From Tenebrio molitor (lineage: Eukaryota > Arthropoda > Insecta > Coleoptera > Tenebrionidae): a stretch of 64,000 bases of DNA. Both the position numbers and the translations under genes were made by a program. The notes beneath the pieces are model-generated. The model did not search any database, was not told where the DNA came from, and saw only the letters and a program-made list of their open reading frames with translations. Shown piece by piece: positions 49,877-59,724 of this stretch. The stretch is taken from NCBI RefSeq assembly GCF_963966145.1, contig NC_091048.1, positions 4,712,001 to 4,776,000 of the forward strand. Direction: 5' to 3'. The first letter of the stretch is position 1, and each line of letters opens with the position of its first letter.

Positions 49877-50220
49877 TTATTGGTTGCCTATTCCGCGCGT
49901 TTCGAAAATAACATTCTAATAAAAATGCTTTCTCTTCAATGATAAAACCCATTTTACTACTTACTCTGGCATATAATTTGAGAAAACCGAAATCGAAAAG
50001 TTGTTTTCTATGTTAACAACAGAACATCGTTGACGTTTCTTTAACATTTCCGCGAAAAATCTGTTTAGCAGTGTTGTTGCTCTTTTTTATTTTATACAAT
50101 TCCTCCATTATCAGATAATAATAATAAAATGCACAATTAAAATTAATTCAAGCGTTTAAAATTCACGATGTAAGTATGATTTATTATAAAGTAGCGTTTG
50201 AGACCAAAAATTGTTATTGT
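49877..50220 (-). repeat. Dispersed repeat D2, copy 3 (inverted)
   Basis: Reverse of 35048-35378, including the GGTTGCCTATTC end and GGTCTCAAACGCTA start words. No coding capacity. Confidence 0.7.
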
Positions 50221-50726
50221 TTTCATCAAGTTTTGTTAAGTTCGTTTCGTCCACTACGAAGAGACATTACAATATATTTTAATGCTTTCAAACAGTGAGA
50301 GTAGAAAAAAGTTGAAAGAGAAGGAAAGAATGTTAAAAAGACTCATCTATATTGGATTCCAGGGAAATTGAATTTGAATGAAAGAAATAACCAATAACAC
50401 AGCAAACTACGTTGTGCTGTGTTGTTTTTTTGCTATTTATGCAGGTTCGTCGAGAGGCCGGTCCGTCGGAAGAATTATTTAAATGAAATTATTGAACACA
50501 CTTGAATTGTATTAACAAAAAAGGTATGTTGGTGGAATTTGATCCAAAACAAAACTTACAAATAAATGGGTGAATCTACGAAATGATTTTTGGCTGACTT
50601 TTTATTTAATATTTGCTTCAGAGAATTTTTTTAACCACAGATTCATATTCATCAATAACAACTTCAATGCACCTATGATGTCTTAAAGAATGGCCAATAA
50701 TAGTAGATCAGATCATTAAAAGTAGA

Positions 50727-50815
50727 AGTGAGTCTTTTTGTGCTAAGCCCAGAAATTGAAGACCGAGACGAAGTCAAGGTCGGGAACTGGGCGAAGCACA
50801 AAAAGATCCTCCACT
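50727..50815. repeat. Foldback with GAG/GAA apex
   Basis: TCTTTTTGTGCTAAGCCCAG on the left pairs with CTGGGCGAAGCACAAAAAGA on the right. The loop holds CCGAGACGAAGTCAAGG (50763-50779), where GAC-GAA-GTC is a mini-hairpin. Minus-strand frames of 74-83 codons cover this region but are explained by the repeat structure. Confidence 0.7.
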
Positions 50816-50828
50816 CTGAATGATATGT

Positions 50829-51192
50829 AGGTAAAGGTAATTTGAATCGAGAAGAACCTGTCACGTGTCCTTTGCTGCGCGTTGAAGCGGAAGGCACACC
50901 GAGTGCAGTGCCGTAGCAAATTGTTTTTTCCCAGCTGTTTGACGTTCGACTTAGTTTGATTTATGTAGTTTGCATACGTCACTTTAACAGACATTATTAG
51001 ACATAACGGTACCTATTTCAGAACCTTTTAACTGAAATTAAATGACGCCACACCTGCGCAAGGGCGCACCTGACTCGCCACCTCCCCCTGCAGAAAGAAA
51101 TGGAGTAGTCCGCCCGAGTCCGACCAAATTTCGTCTCTTACGCATATCATGTGACAGGTTCTTCTCTATTCAAATTACCTCTACTATTTTAT
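50829..51192. mobile_element. Probable TIR element, GGTAATTTGAAT ends
   Basis: TAGGTAAAGGTAATTTGAAT and GAGAAGAACCTGTCACGTG at the left are mirrored at the right by CATGTGACAGGTTCTTCTC and ATTCAAATTACCTCTACTA, giving inverted repeats of about 45 bp. The exact tips are uncertain. The interior (about 270 bp) is GC-richer than its surroundings and has no coding capacity I recognise. Confidence 0.75.
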
Positions 51193-53299
51193 CTTCAATC
51201 GGTTAAAAAAAAAATCGGACATAAACTCGTTTATTTTCTTTTGTTGGAATTATAGTAAAATGACAATTTTTAAACTTACAATTTTCAAAATTTAGGCACC
51301 AGTAATTCCTAGTTCTCTTGTTGCAATATTATTAGTACTTGAAAGTTTTTTTAGTAAAGTCTAAAGTTTACTTTATAACGTTGAACGGCCATCTTGCTAT
51401 TTTAATTTTTACATCTGTCATCCGTTCACCTCGGCGACTTGTGTTGAATTATAAAATATTTTGTGTAATTATTGATAAATAAATCCTGAAAAATGCTTCA
51501 AATGACCTTAGATTTGAGTCGGTGACTGTGGACATTTCAACTCTTTGGATTTGAAGTGTTTCAAGTCCGGTTAAAAAAAAGTTGTTATGGAAATGAAAAC
51601 CTTCCTTTAGAAAATAAAATTCAAAACAGATTTAGTAGGAAAACCGCCACCCGCCTATGCGTACAGTGCTTACACATTGACTTCAAACGCCACCTTCAAA
51701 AAACTTTTACGCAATTTTATTTGAGGTTGCAACTTCCGGTAGGTTAACAGGGGCGAATAATTAATGAAACTTCTAGTATGAAGTTGAAGTGGATTCAATC
51801 AATAAATGTACTCACTCTACAATAATTGCTCAAAGTCGGCGAAGTTTGCGTTCTTAATATCATTTCCGGAGTTTGACGATTTGTTTCAACGAATTCAACT
51901 TCGTGAGGGTGTTCTGTAACCACTTACTTTACTCCCAATTCTAATAAACACAAGATTGTGCATAAACATTTTTTTACATAATTACTCAATCTCCAAAGTT
52001 TCTGACTGTATTTCCAGGACATTCCTACTTTTTAAAATTTATCGTGACATTATTTCAACTAGATTTTTATTGTCTTTGTAGAAAGCAACGAGCACTTGTT
52101 ACATAGTGTTACAATTGATTTACAAATTCGCAGAAACTGTCGGTGCAACATACGTATAAGCCCTTATCTGCCCCACAGTCCCCTTTGCATATGTTTTCCG
52201 AAAACTGTTTATTTGCATCCTTGAATCAGACACGTTTAAATATACACGTATGTAATCACATTAGCAACAGATTGGTGTTTTTCTCTCTCCTTAATCCGCT
52301 TAATTCCGAGTAAAAAAATATTTAATAACCTACTTTGACAATCATATTGACGTAATCCTGACGTCGGATATTGGTATCACGCTTTTTTTCTTATTGTTTG
52401 CGAATAAAACCGCGGGTACAGGAAGCATTTAAGTGCGCGTGCTTTATTACGACCGGATAAGGTGGCATCACAAATTTTATCACAATACACCCGAAATGGT
52501 GTATATTACTTTACATAGAACGTTATACTCTGCAACGACACACTACCATCTTCGTCAACTTTACACTTGAATTTCATTACTTTCGGAAAGTTTGATACGA
52601 CGGCTGCGAGAGAGTACACGTTTATGAGCTTCAGCTAGTTCTATTGTAAACAGTTTCCGTGGGATGAAAATGATAAAATTTATAAGCATCCAGAATTACG
52701 TGAGGCGATAAATTCTCCCAGGAGAAATTGGAATCGTCCCATCTCCGCAAATATTTATTAACTGAACATTTGCGATGGTGGTGACGGTTTCGACTGATCT
52801 TTTCGTCAATAAAATTTCAATTTTCAACTGAAAACATATTAAGTTACTGTTCTATCATTCTATTAAGTTGCCAGTTTTCCGTATTTACAAATACTAGAAG
52901 TCCACAACAAATCTACACAGGGTGGGCCATCGATTTCGCACAGAAGAGAAATCGCGACTTCTAATTAATTAAAATTGGCGATATTTTATGCACCTAATTA
53001 TGTATGTAATTACAAATTACAAATTTTGACTTGGTTGGTTAAATAATTTGCTTTTTTATGGAACGCAAACCAGATGCGTGATTTATAGCAAAATGGTATA
53101 ATTTGCCAACAAAAGGATCATCACTAGTAGCCGACCGTTTGGAAGTCGCTTATTTACAGTTTTGCCATAAAATTGACAGTTCCCATTGTCACCTAAATTT
53201 GCGACAGCACAAGATAAATAAAAATGGTTTTCAAAGTTAAAACGTAAAATGTAGACAAAGTGATCAAAGTGGGTAACTTTTGTTTTTGATGTTTTCTAA
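51193..53299. other. Non-coding stretch, no feature recognised
   Basis: No gene found. CACAGGGTGGGCCATCG at 52916 looks like a mariner-type tip, but no second end was found. The part at about 52200-52800 is repeat-free. Confidence 0.45.
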
Positions 53300-53460
53300 T
53301 AACGAGCGTTCAAAAAAACATAGTCAAGTAGCCTGGCGGCGCTTGTTTTTGTTTCCGTTAATGCGTAGCTTTGTTAGCTGTCAAACCTTATAGAGGACAA
53401 ACATTTGAAACAGAAAGAAAACAACGGCTTGCTTAAGTACAACTTGTTTTGAACGCTCCA
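53300..53460. mobile_element. TIR element family T3, copy 3
   Basis: TAACGAGCGTTCAAAA at the left is mirrored by TTTTGAACGCTCC at the right. Words just inside the left end (CATAGTCAAGTAGCCTGG) align with the T3 fragment at 15080. About 160 bp and non-coding. Confidence 0.7.
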
Positions 53461-54131
53461 CACTTTTAACTCACTTTGATAAGTTGACTTCATTAAAATA
53501 AACTGTTTAAATTAATAAAATTGTTTTACATCATGGGAGCTTTTAACTTGTCAGTTAGCTGTGAATAATAGGTTTGTGCTTAAAAAACATCAAAAGAATT
53601 AGCGTCTTATTTAGTCGTCTCACAAAAATAAATATAGTCGTAAAAAATGTGACATGATAACAGTGAAAGAAAAATGTATAAAAATGAAAACAACAACAAG
53701 TAAAGTAATTTTTAGTACACTACAATAATTATAATGTATTAGCAAACTGCCACTAAGGTATGGCAACAAATGACCACTTCAATTTGCTTGTTTTTTCAAT
53801 GAACTAATCTAATTTGAGATGAAAAACTGAGTCATTAATCAACGAAGAAAATCCAATAGCTCAAAATAGAATCATTGCGTGTGGTGGTTTCATTCAAGCT
53901 TATTAATTTTTCTAATAAACAGTCAGTCTCTATTCATGAAAAATTGGTTTGATTAAATTTAAATTAATCGTCAAATTTTACCCAATAAAAATAGTTGTAA
54001 AGAAGTTTCATATTAGTGAATGTTAACTGAATTTTGTTTAAATGTAAGTAAACAAATTGCAAATTTAATTTTTGGCAAGATCAGTTCCAGAATACAAACT
54101 TTAACGTTAATTATTTATTTGTAATACCTAC
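53461..54131. other. Non-coding stretch, no feature recognised
   Basis: Very AT-rich; nothing I can support. Confidence 0.5.
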
Positions 54132-54303
54132 AATTATTAAAAACACAATTATTAAAAACAATTTAAGAATCTGACAGGATTTTAATCACTTTTGAGAGAT
54201 GACAGAGTAGTAGGACGTTTTTATCGCAATAAACATTTTTGATTGGATGAAAGCAAGCGCTCTGATTAGCTGAACACGCACGTTTGATAGAATTAATCTG
54301 GTC
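54132..54303 (+). repeat. Dispersed repeat D3, copy 1
   Basis: Matches 61567-61716 in the same orientation: TTAAAAACACAATTATTAAAA, AGATGACAGAGTAGTA, GGACGTTTTT, AAGCGCTCTGATT and GCTGAACACGC are shared. No coding capacity. Confidence 0.7.
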
Positions 54304-55798
54304 TTAGAACTGCTATTTTACTAAAATAAAGCTGAATCCTGCAAATAATAAATGTTGTTAATACCACTAACTAATTTTAATTGAACAAAAACATAAGAAG
54401 ATTGGAAACTTTATGTTTTGAAGTAAGAAATTCAGTTGTAAAGTCCATTAACCGTTTCTTAAGAGGTCTTTACTCCTTTCATCGGTTTAAACTGTTTTAA
54501 CTCTGTTCATTAATAAAATCATCATTATTATCAAACCCCACTTTTACATTCTGTACAATATAAATCAGTAGACTATGAAGGCCAACATAACATTTGCTTC
54601 GTTGAAAAAAAACAACAGCCCACTCAGATGCAAGTTTGTCTATGAACCGTTAGTCTGAAATGAAGAGTTTTTTTTGCACAAACCAAAATTAAAAAAGACA
54701 CAAAAAATAGATCAACAAATTCAAAATGTTACATTTAATTTTATTGATCCAGTGTACTTTTTATTAATTTGTAAATAACATAATCGCATCCCGATAAGAT
54801 AATAACCGGACGTGAAAAATTGTTGGCTATTATTAAGTGTTATTTTACTTTCATTTAACTCCAGTCAACTACAACAAAATATTTTAGGCGCATCCTATGC
54901 AATTTCATTGCGCTATGCAATTAAGCCACCTACGCTAGAATTGTTTATGTTTATGGTGGAGGAATTTTCTATAAAATATATGGAATGCAGCTTGCAGTTC
55001 ATAAACTTGTCTTTTGATGCATCATAAAGTAAGATAAAAGCGGTTTATGCAGCGAAAATTGACTCGTCTCGCTATGCAAATCGTCAGTTTGAACAAGAAA
55101 ACGAGCGAAAAAATTGTCCGCCTTGAATAATTAAGCTCGGCGAAGAGGGATTCTTTTCCGGGGGTTTTAAAGAAAAGATCTTGGTGTGAATAATTTATTA
55201 AATTATTGCACGGATTTCCATGTCGTATAATTTAACGCGATAATGAAGTGAAACTTTCACACTGGCTTGGAAGTACTTACTAATTTAGCGATTTGGAGTA
55301 GCTGTTGAAATCAACTTTATACTAATAAGCGGCGTTCAATTGAAACTCCTCTAATTAAGAGAACACCGTCAAACTCTTTACATTACAACGTGAATTTATT
55401 CTTGACGCCAAATACTTTTTAATTGGCGATATTGTGTGCTCGAATGCGACAATTAAAAACATTCGTAACAATTACGAAATGTTCAAATTTGTCAACAATA
55501 CGACGGCTCCGAAGGCCCTCGGCAATTAAATCACAATTAATTCTTCATGTGTCAAAATGGCTGCTACGCACGAGGAATTAAAGATATTTTCGTCGGTTAT
55601 GGTCGGTTTAATCTTTTGGAATTCCACGAGTATGCACTCATTGCATAATCAGTTAATAACAGCCAACTAACCACTTTAACACAAAAACGTAATTGTTTGT
55701 AATTTTCAATTAAAACACGTATAATTTAATCGAATGAAAAGGAATCTGTTTTTGACTACAATGCAAAAAGCGAAAAATAAATAGCTCCTGTTACATGT
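54304..55798. other. Non-coding stretch, no feature recognised
   Basis: No gene found. The 71-codon plus frame at 54812-55027 begins with a hydrophobic stretch but has no other support. Confidence 0.45.
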
Positions 55799-55955
55799 AT
55801 CGTGCGTTCATTTCAATTATCCGAAAAGTTGAAGAGTCGATTGTGAACACACCACTCGTGTAAAAACCTAAGATTTAAACAGCTGATCCGTGATCCGTAA
55901 TCCGTAGTGACTTCTTCAACGCCAACTTTGGGGAAAATTTAAATGAACGCACGGT
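55799..55955. mobile_element. Foldback MITE family FB, variant-ended copy
   Basis: CGTGCGTTCATTT at the left mirrors AAATGAACGCACG at the right. The inner arms have the FB words GTTGAAGAGTCGATTGTG and CTTCAACGCCAACTTTGG, and the centre has TGATCCGTGATCCGTAATCC. The tips differ from the CGGGTG tips of the 37549 and 63630 copies. Confidence 0.8.
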
Positions 55956-56209
55956 ATAACATATTCAGTGTGATAATTTGTCATAAAATTGAATAATTAA
56001 GGAAATTAAAGGTTATCTTATTACTCCTAATTTTTTTCGCCCCCTAATTATGAAATAAATTAATAATATAAAAATGCATACAAAATTCGTACGTACATAT
56101 GTATTGCTTGTTCGCTTATAACTAAAAAGTTACTCAACAGATTTTGATAAGAGTTTATTTATTGAGAAGGTTAAATAATAAATAAAGCGATAACATAAAC
56201 TTCCTATAC

Positions 56210-56215
56210 TTTATT
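56210..56215 (-). terminator. Candidate polyadenylation signal of receptor C
   Basis: AATAAA on the minus strand, 200 bases after the stop codon of the receptor at 56415-57248. Another AATAAA-containing stretch lies near 56156. Confidence 0.4.
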
Positions 56216-56414
56216 TGTCAAAAAATCAAACAATGAATAAAAGTAAGTAAGCTAAAATACAAAATATACAAAATTGCAAAATAAACATGCAAAGCGTGAA
56301 AACTACAGTGAAACAAAAGACAATAAACATGTTTTGAACTGATGATTCAAATTATGTCACTGTTCACATGAACATATTAATCTGACATGACTTTTCTTCG
56401 TCAGTAGTGTTACA

Positions 56415-57248
56415 CTATTTATCGACAACATTTTCTGTAGAATTTTCCACATCTGTTTCATCCTGACACAGATTCTTAAAATTTGATTTGAAATCTTTAT
56501 TGCGGTAATACAGCAGCAGGAACATGACAACAGAATTTAAATAACCAATCAAAGAAGTACCCACATAGCTCTTGGCACCAAGATCATGAGGCTTGAATGT
56601 CATGATCCCGATTATGACATAGTTGGGAAACCAGCACATCATGTAACAAGAAACTAATATCAGAGCTAAATTAGAACTGTCCTCGACATGGCTGGAAGTT
56701 TTCCTCTTGATCAGCCACAAGATGTGAACGAATAGGTATATGAGAAGAGACGCAGTGGCGATGACAAAATTCCAAACGTACATGTCCGGGAGTATGCATT
56801 TGACACAGATGTAAAATGTCAGAATGATTACGATAATCCACGTTGCCAAGATCCGGAATTTGCCGTAGCGGATGATTTTTGTAGCAAAGGTTTCGGAGTA
56901 CTTCGCGCAGAACCACTCCAGGAGTAGAGCCACGACGAAGATATAGTTTCCCACTATCAGAACGGTTATTTCCCCGGACCAGATGCACTCGATTTCCCTA
57001 ATCACAGAATCAAACGCGAAAATAAGGTTGTAGGTGGTGGGTTGAAGCACCAAGAAGATGGCATCGCAGATGCACCAATGCAGCACGCACGAGTTGAAAG
57101 CCGAGTTGGATTTTCTGCATTTCTGTATCGTGGAAATGATCATGAGATCCGCGATGACTCCGCAGATGATGATGATGGTCGCCGGGACAGCGAGGTAATT
57201 TGGAAGGTGTTCCGACTCGCTGTGATTGTGACCGGTGTCTGGGGTCAT
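56415..57248 (-). CDS. Divergent rhodopsin-like GPCR, inverted relative C
   Basis: Predicted 277-residue seven-helix receptor related to A and B but much more diverged; ligand unknown. N8-H-S is a glycosylation sequon. Helix 1 has IAD (Asp34) where GN is usual; helix 2 keeps the family aspartate (Asp62 in HWCICD). Cys88 caps helix 3, which ends E111-W-F instead of DRY. Trp137 marks helix 4, helix 6 has the full CWFPNY (205-210), and helix 7 reads YLNSVVMFLLLYYRNKDF, in which the usual NP is VM. FKNLC closes helix 8. The third loop is short. The start ATG follows an AAG acceptor directly; splicing to the upstream exon places another in-frame ATG immediately before it, so the protein may begin one Met earlier. 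It lacks the C-terminal SLI of A and B. Opposite strand to A and B, about 8 kb away. Confidence 0.87.
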   Translation of the reverse strand: MTPDTGHNHSESEHLPNYLAVPATIIIICGVIADLMIISTIQKCRKSNSAFNSCVLHWCICDAIFLVLQPTTYNLIFAFDSVIREIECIWSGEITVLIVGNYIFVVALLLEWFCAKYSETFATKIIRYGKFRILATWIIVIILTFYICVKCILPDMYVWNFVIATASLLIYLFVHILWLIKRKTSSHVEDSSNLALILVSCYMMCWFPNYVIIGIMTFKPHDLGAKSYVGTSLIGYLNSVVMFLLLYYRNKDFKSNFKNLCQDETDVENSTENVVDK

Positions 57249-57299
57249 CTTAAGCGAAAATTAATTCATGCGAGGAAAGGAACTGATCGGAAAACTTAC
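57249..57299 (-). other. Predicted 5'UTR intron of receptor C (51 bp)
   Basis: On the minus strand GCAATG|GTAAGT is a strong donor and TTCGCTTAAG|ATGACC the acceptor. The intron ends exactly at the start codon. Size and place match the receptor B intron. Further upstream, CAGTG at 57325-57329 and a TATATTT at about 57343-57349 are possible but weak core-promoter words. Confidence 0.65.
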
Positions 57300-57300
57300 C

Positions 57301-58604
57301 ATTGCGCTCTTGGTCAGGAAACAACACTGTCTGCAAAACTGCAAATATAAATGAAGTGTGCGTCAGGATGTAACTATTTAAACTAGAAATTAACGATGAC
57401 ACTATGTAATTACATAAGCGCATTGAAGACGTTTAAAAGATGAATTTATGAATTTAACACTAATTTTAACTCGTTTGTCAATTAGATGAAAGAAGGCATG
57501 CTTGCGAATTAGGAATATTTTGCATAACTCGGTGAGCAGACGAGTCGAGAGCAACGAACAGAAATGCAATCGCAGGATCATTTGAATAATTAAAGTGGAC
57601 TTAAGGAATTCCAAATTGCAACGGGAAAACGATTGTCGACTGAAACAGTGTCAGGTCACTGCGTAAATACACAGCAATGTTAAATATTATGACAGAAATG
57701 AATTTATATGTATGAAAAATAAGGGACCTCATGAAGAACGCTGGGGCGCGCCTGCTTTTTATTGTCTGTCATCATTTACATTGGTAATTTTAGTTTAATG
57801 TTCAATTTTTTACTTTGCGTCTTGAAGCTCCTGGACTGGCATTAAATCAGACAAACCTTTAGTATTAATAATAATAATTTTTTCGAAACGATTCAAAAAC
57901 TAAAAAATTTCGTTTGAAAAATATTATTAAAAAAATGATATATTAATTATATTGTCATCGGAAAGCGACTTATTGCGGAATCAGGCGAATCAAAGTCCAA
58001 GAAATTCCTTTACGAGAGGATTTCCCTTCAACGTGGAAACGTTCCAAGCATTCGGGGCACTTTCCCAGATTCCGCATTATTATCGGAAATTTTTGTATTG
58101 TAAACCAAAAATGTTATGTGCTTAAGTTGATTAATTAAACTTTTGACTATATTAATTGCATATAACTTATAAAAAAAATTTTTTCAAGATGATAGCAACG
58201 CGTAATGATCTATGCTCCAAATAACAACAAAAAGCAACAAACAGGAATTTTAAATTTTTCGGAGATGAAGCTATTGTTTTGTGGTGGAATTTGCTTGTTG
58301 ATGCCTTGGCTTTGTGAGTTGTTAATTCGATTACCGCAGTAGTGTGGTAACAATTTCATTACCGCACTCGTTGCAATAAGGAGACTATTACACTTTCAAA
58401 TGAGTGCGATATGGTTTAACTGTTAAGTTAAACTCCGTGAGTTATCACGGTGATAGATAAAATTTGGAGAATTGAAATAAAAAATCGTATCCATTTAAAA
58501 ACATTTATGTATTTAATAATCTGCCGAGAATTTAAAAAGATTAAATTAAATTAAACATCTAGTTAACACAAATCAAAATAACAAAATATTTTTGAGACTA
58601 CATC
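57301..58604. other. Non-coding stretch between receptor C and the Drk-like gene
   Basis: Upstream of receptor C and downstream of the minus-strand adaptor gene. Short imperfect palindromes cluster at 58330-58455, for example TTACCGC/GTGTGGTAA and GTTTAACTGTTAAGTTAAAC. No gene seen. Confidence 0.5.
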
Positions 58605-58610
58605 TTTATT
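58605..58610 (-). terminator. Candidate polyadenylation signal of the Drk-like gene
   Basis: AATAAA on the minus strand about 325 bases past the stop codon; nearest good match, not otherwise supported. Confidence 0.35.
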
Positions 58611-58933
58611 ACAATTATAATCATAGTGATAAAATAAATCGACTGTCACTCATCTGACGTTGTAATATAGGACAACAGAATTATAGAATAAATAATAATG
58701 ATAAAAGAGATAATTGTATATTTTTGAAATATTCATTTTTATGATCATGTATTACTTACTGTCCTGTCCTATTCAAATCCTACCTATTGTCAAATCTAAC
58801 AATTATGGTTCTTAGTTAGAAATTAAATAAATTTACAATAATTCATTTTTAAACATTAAATACAAAACACAAAAAGAAATTCAAACAATGACTTTAGAAA
58901 ATCAAAGTGAGACAAAAGAAAAGAAGTACCTAG

Positions 58934-59569
58934 TCATGAGTCGTAAGGGATTACATAATTGACAGGAAAAACTCCTCGACGATCACAGATTTCCCCATGC
59001 CACCAGTGTTGATTGGAACGATCTGTCACATTAATGACGTCACCTCTCCTGAACGCCAGATCGCCGGCTTCTCGTGGAGCAAAATTGAACAACGCACGAA
59101 CGAGAAACCCTTCTTCAACTATGTTTCTCAACTTGACGTCGTGTGAATGTGACAAAGGAATCTTTCGATAGTAGTCTACTAGTTCATTTAAGGAGTTAAA
59201 CTTCTCCACCCACAGGGAGAACTTGCTCTCGTCATCTCTTGATACTTTGAAATGTTCCACACCATTAGAGCACTTGACGGATAAGGCGAAATCTCCTGGA
59301 CTGAACTCATTTACACGTATGAGGAAGGCCCCCACGTGCTTGTCTAATAATAGTGCTTCGGCGTCAGCACTCGAGATGTTTCCATAATACCAACTGTGAT
59401 TCTTCATTTGTATGTAGTGTCTCGGGATTAGACCTTCCTTTCCGTCTAGTTCGGCTATGTACCAGTTCGGGTCATCTTCCATGTCCAAAATCTTCAGCAG
59501 TTGAAATCTTTTGAAACTGAGCTCGTCGTCTGTCGTGGCGTTGTATTCGCACTTTGCTATAGCTTCCAT
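58934..59569 (-). CDS. Drk/Grb2-like SH3-SH2-SH3 adaptor, divergent
   Basis: A 211-residue protein colinear with insect Drk, the Grb2 adaptor that links activated receptor tyrosine kinases to Sos and Ras. N-terminal SH3 spans about 1-56 (Trp36, Pro49, Tyr52 kept), SH2 about 60-152, and C-terminal SH3 about 156-208 (ALFNF, Trp189, Pro202, Asn204-Tyr205 kept). The SH2 keeps FLIR (Arg85), Lys108 and Trp120, the residue that favours Asn two places after phosphotyrosine. Other Grb2 phosphate contacts are changed: Arg67 to Ser, the next serines to Asn87 and Phe89, and Ser96 to Ala95. The coding region has no intron, while a 109-bp intron precedes it. Drk is normally very conserved, so these changes suggest a second, diverging copy, perhaps a retrogene; that is inference. 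The gene symbol drk is withheld for this reason. The start matches the usual MEAIAK. Confidence 0.92.
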   Translation of the reverse strand: MEAIAKCEYNATTDDELSFKRFQLLKILDMEDDPNWYIAELDGKEGLIPRHYIQMKNHSWYYGNISSADAEALLLDKHVGAFLIRVNEFSPGDFALSVKCSNGVEHFKVSRDDESKFSLWVEKFNSLNELVDYYRKIPLSHSHDVKLRNIVEEGFLVRALFNFAPREAGDLAFRRGDVINVTDRSNQHWWHGEICDRRGVFPVNYVIPYDS

Positions 59570-59571
59570 AG

Positions 59572-59680
59572 CTGAAACTACAAGAAGAAATTTAGTGATG
59601 TTGGAGATGCCAATTGTTCTGGCGATTTTAGCTATTTAAAACAAAGTGAATGAGATTCTACTTTGAAACTAATAACTCAC
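59572..59680 (-). other. Predicted 5'UTR intron of the Drk-like gene (109 bp)
   Basis: On the minus strand ATCCAG|GTGAGTTATT is the donor and TTGTAGTTTCAG|CT the acceptor, two bases before the ATG. The short exon upstream contains no ATG. Confidence 0.7.
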
Positions 59681-59717
59681 CTGGATGAATTCGGTTCGTA
59701 CAATAGTTGGTTCTTTA

Positions 59718-59723
59718 AACTGA
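59718..59723 (-). promoter_or_regulatory. Candidate initiator (TCAGTT) of the Drk-like gene
   Basis: TCAGTT on the minus strand lies about 40 bases upstream of the predicted donor and fits the arthropod initiator. No TATA box or downstream element is evident. Confidence 0.35.
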
Positions 59724-59724
59724 G

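Noticed and set aside
52916..52932. Mariner-type tip CACAGGGTGGGCCATCG
   Set aside because: No inverted partner within several hundred bases, so no element can be delimited.
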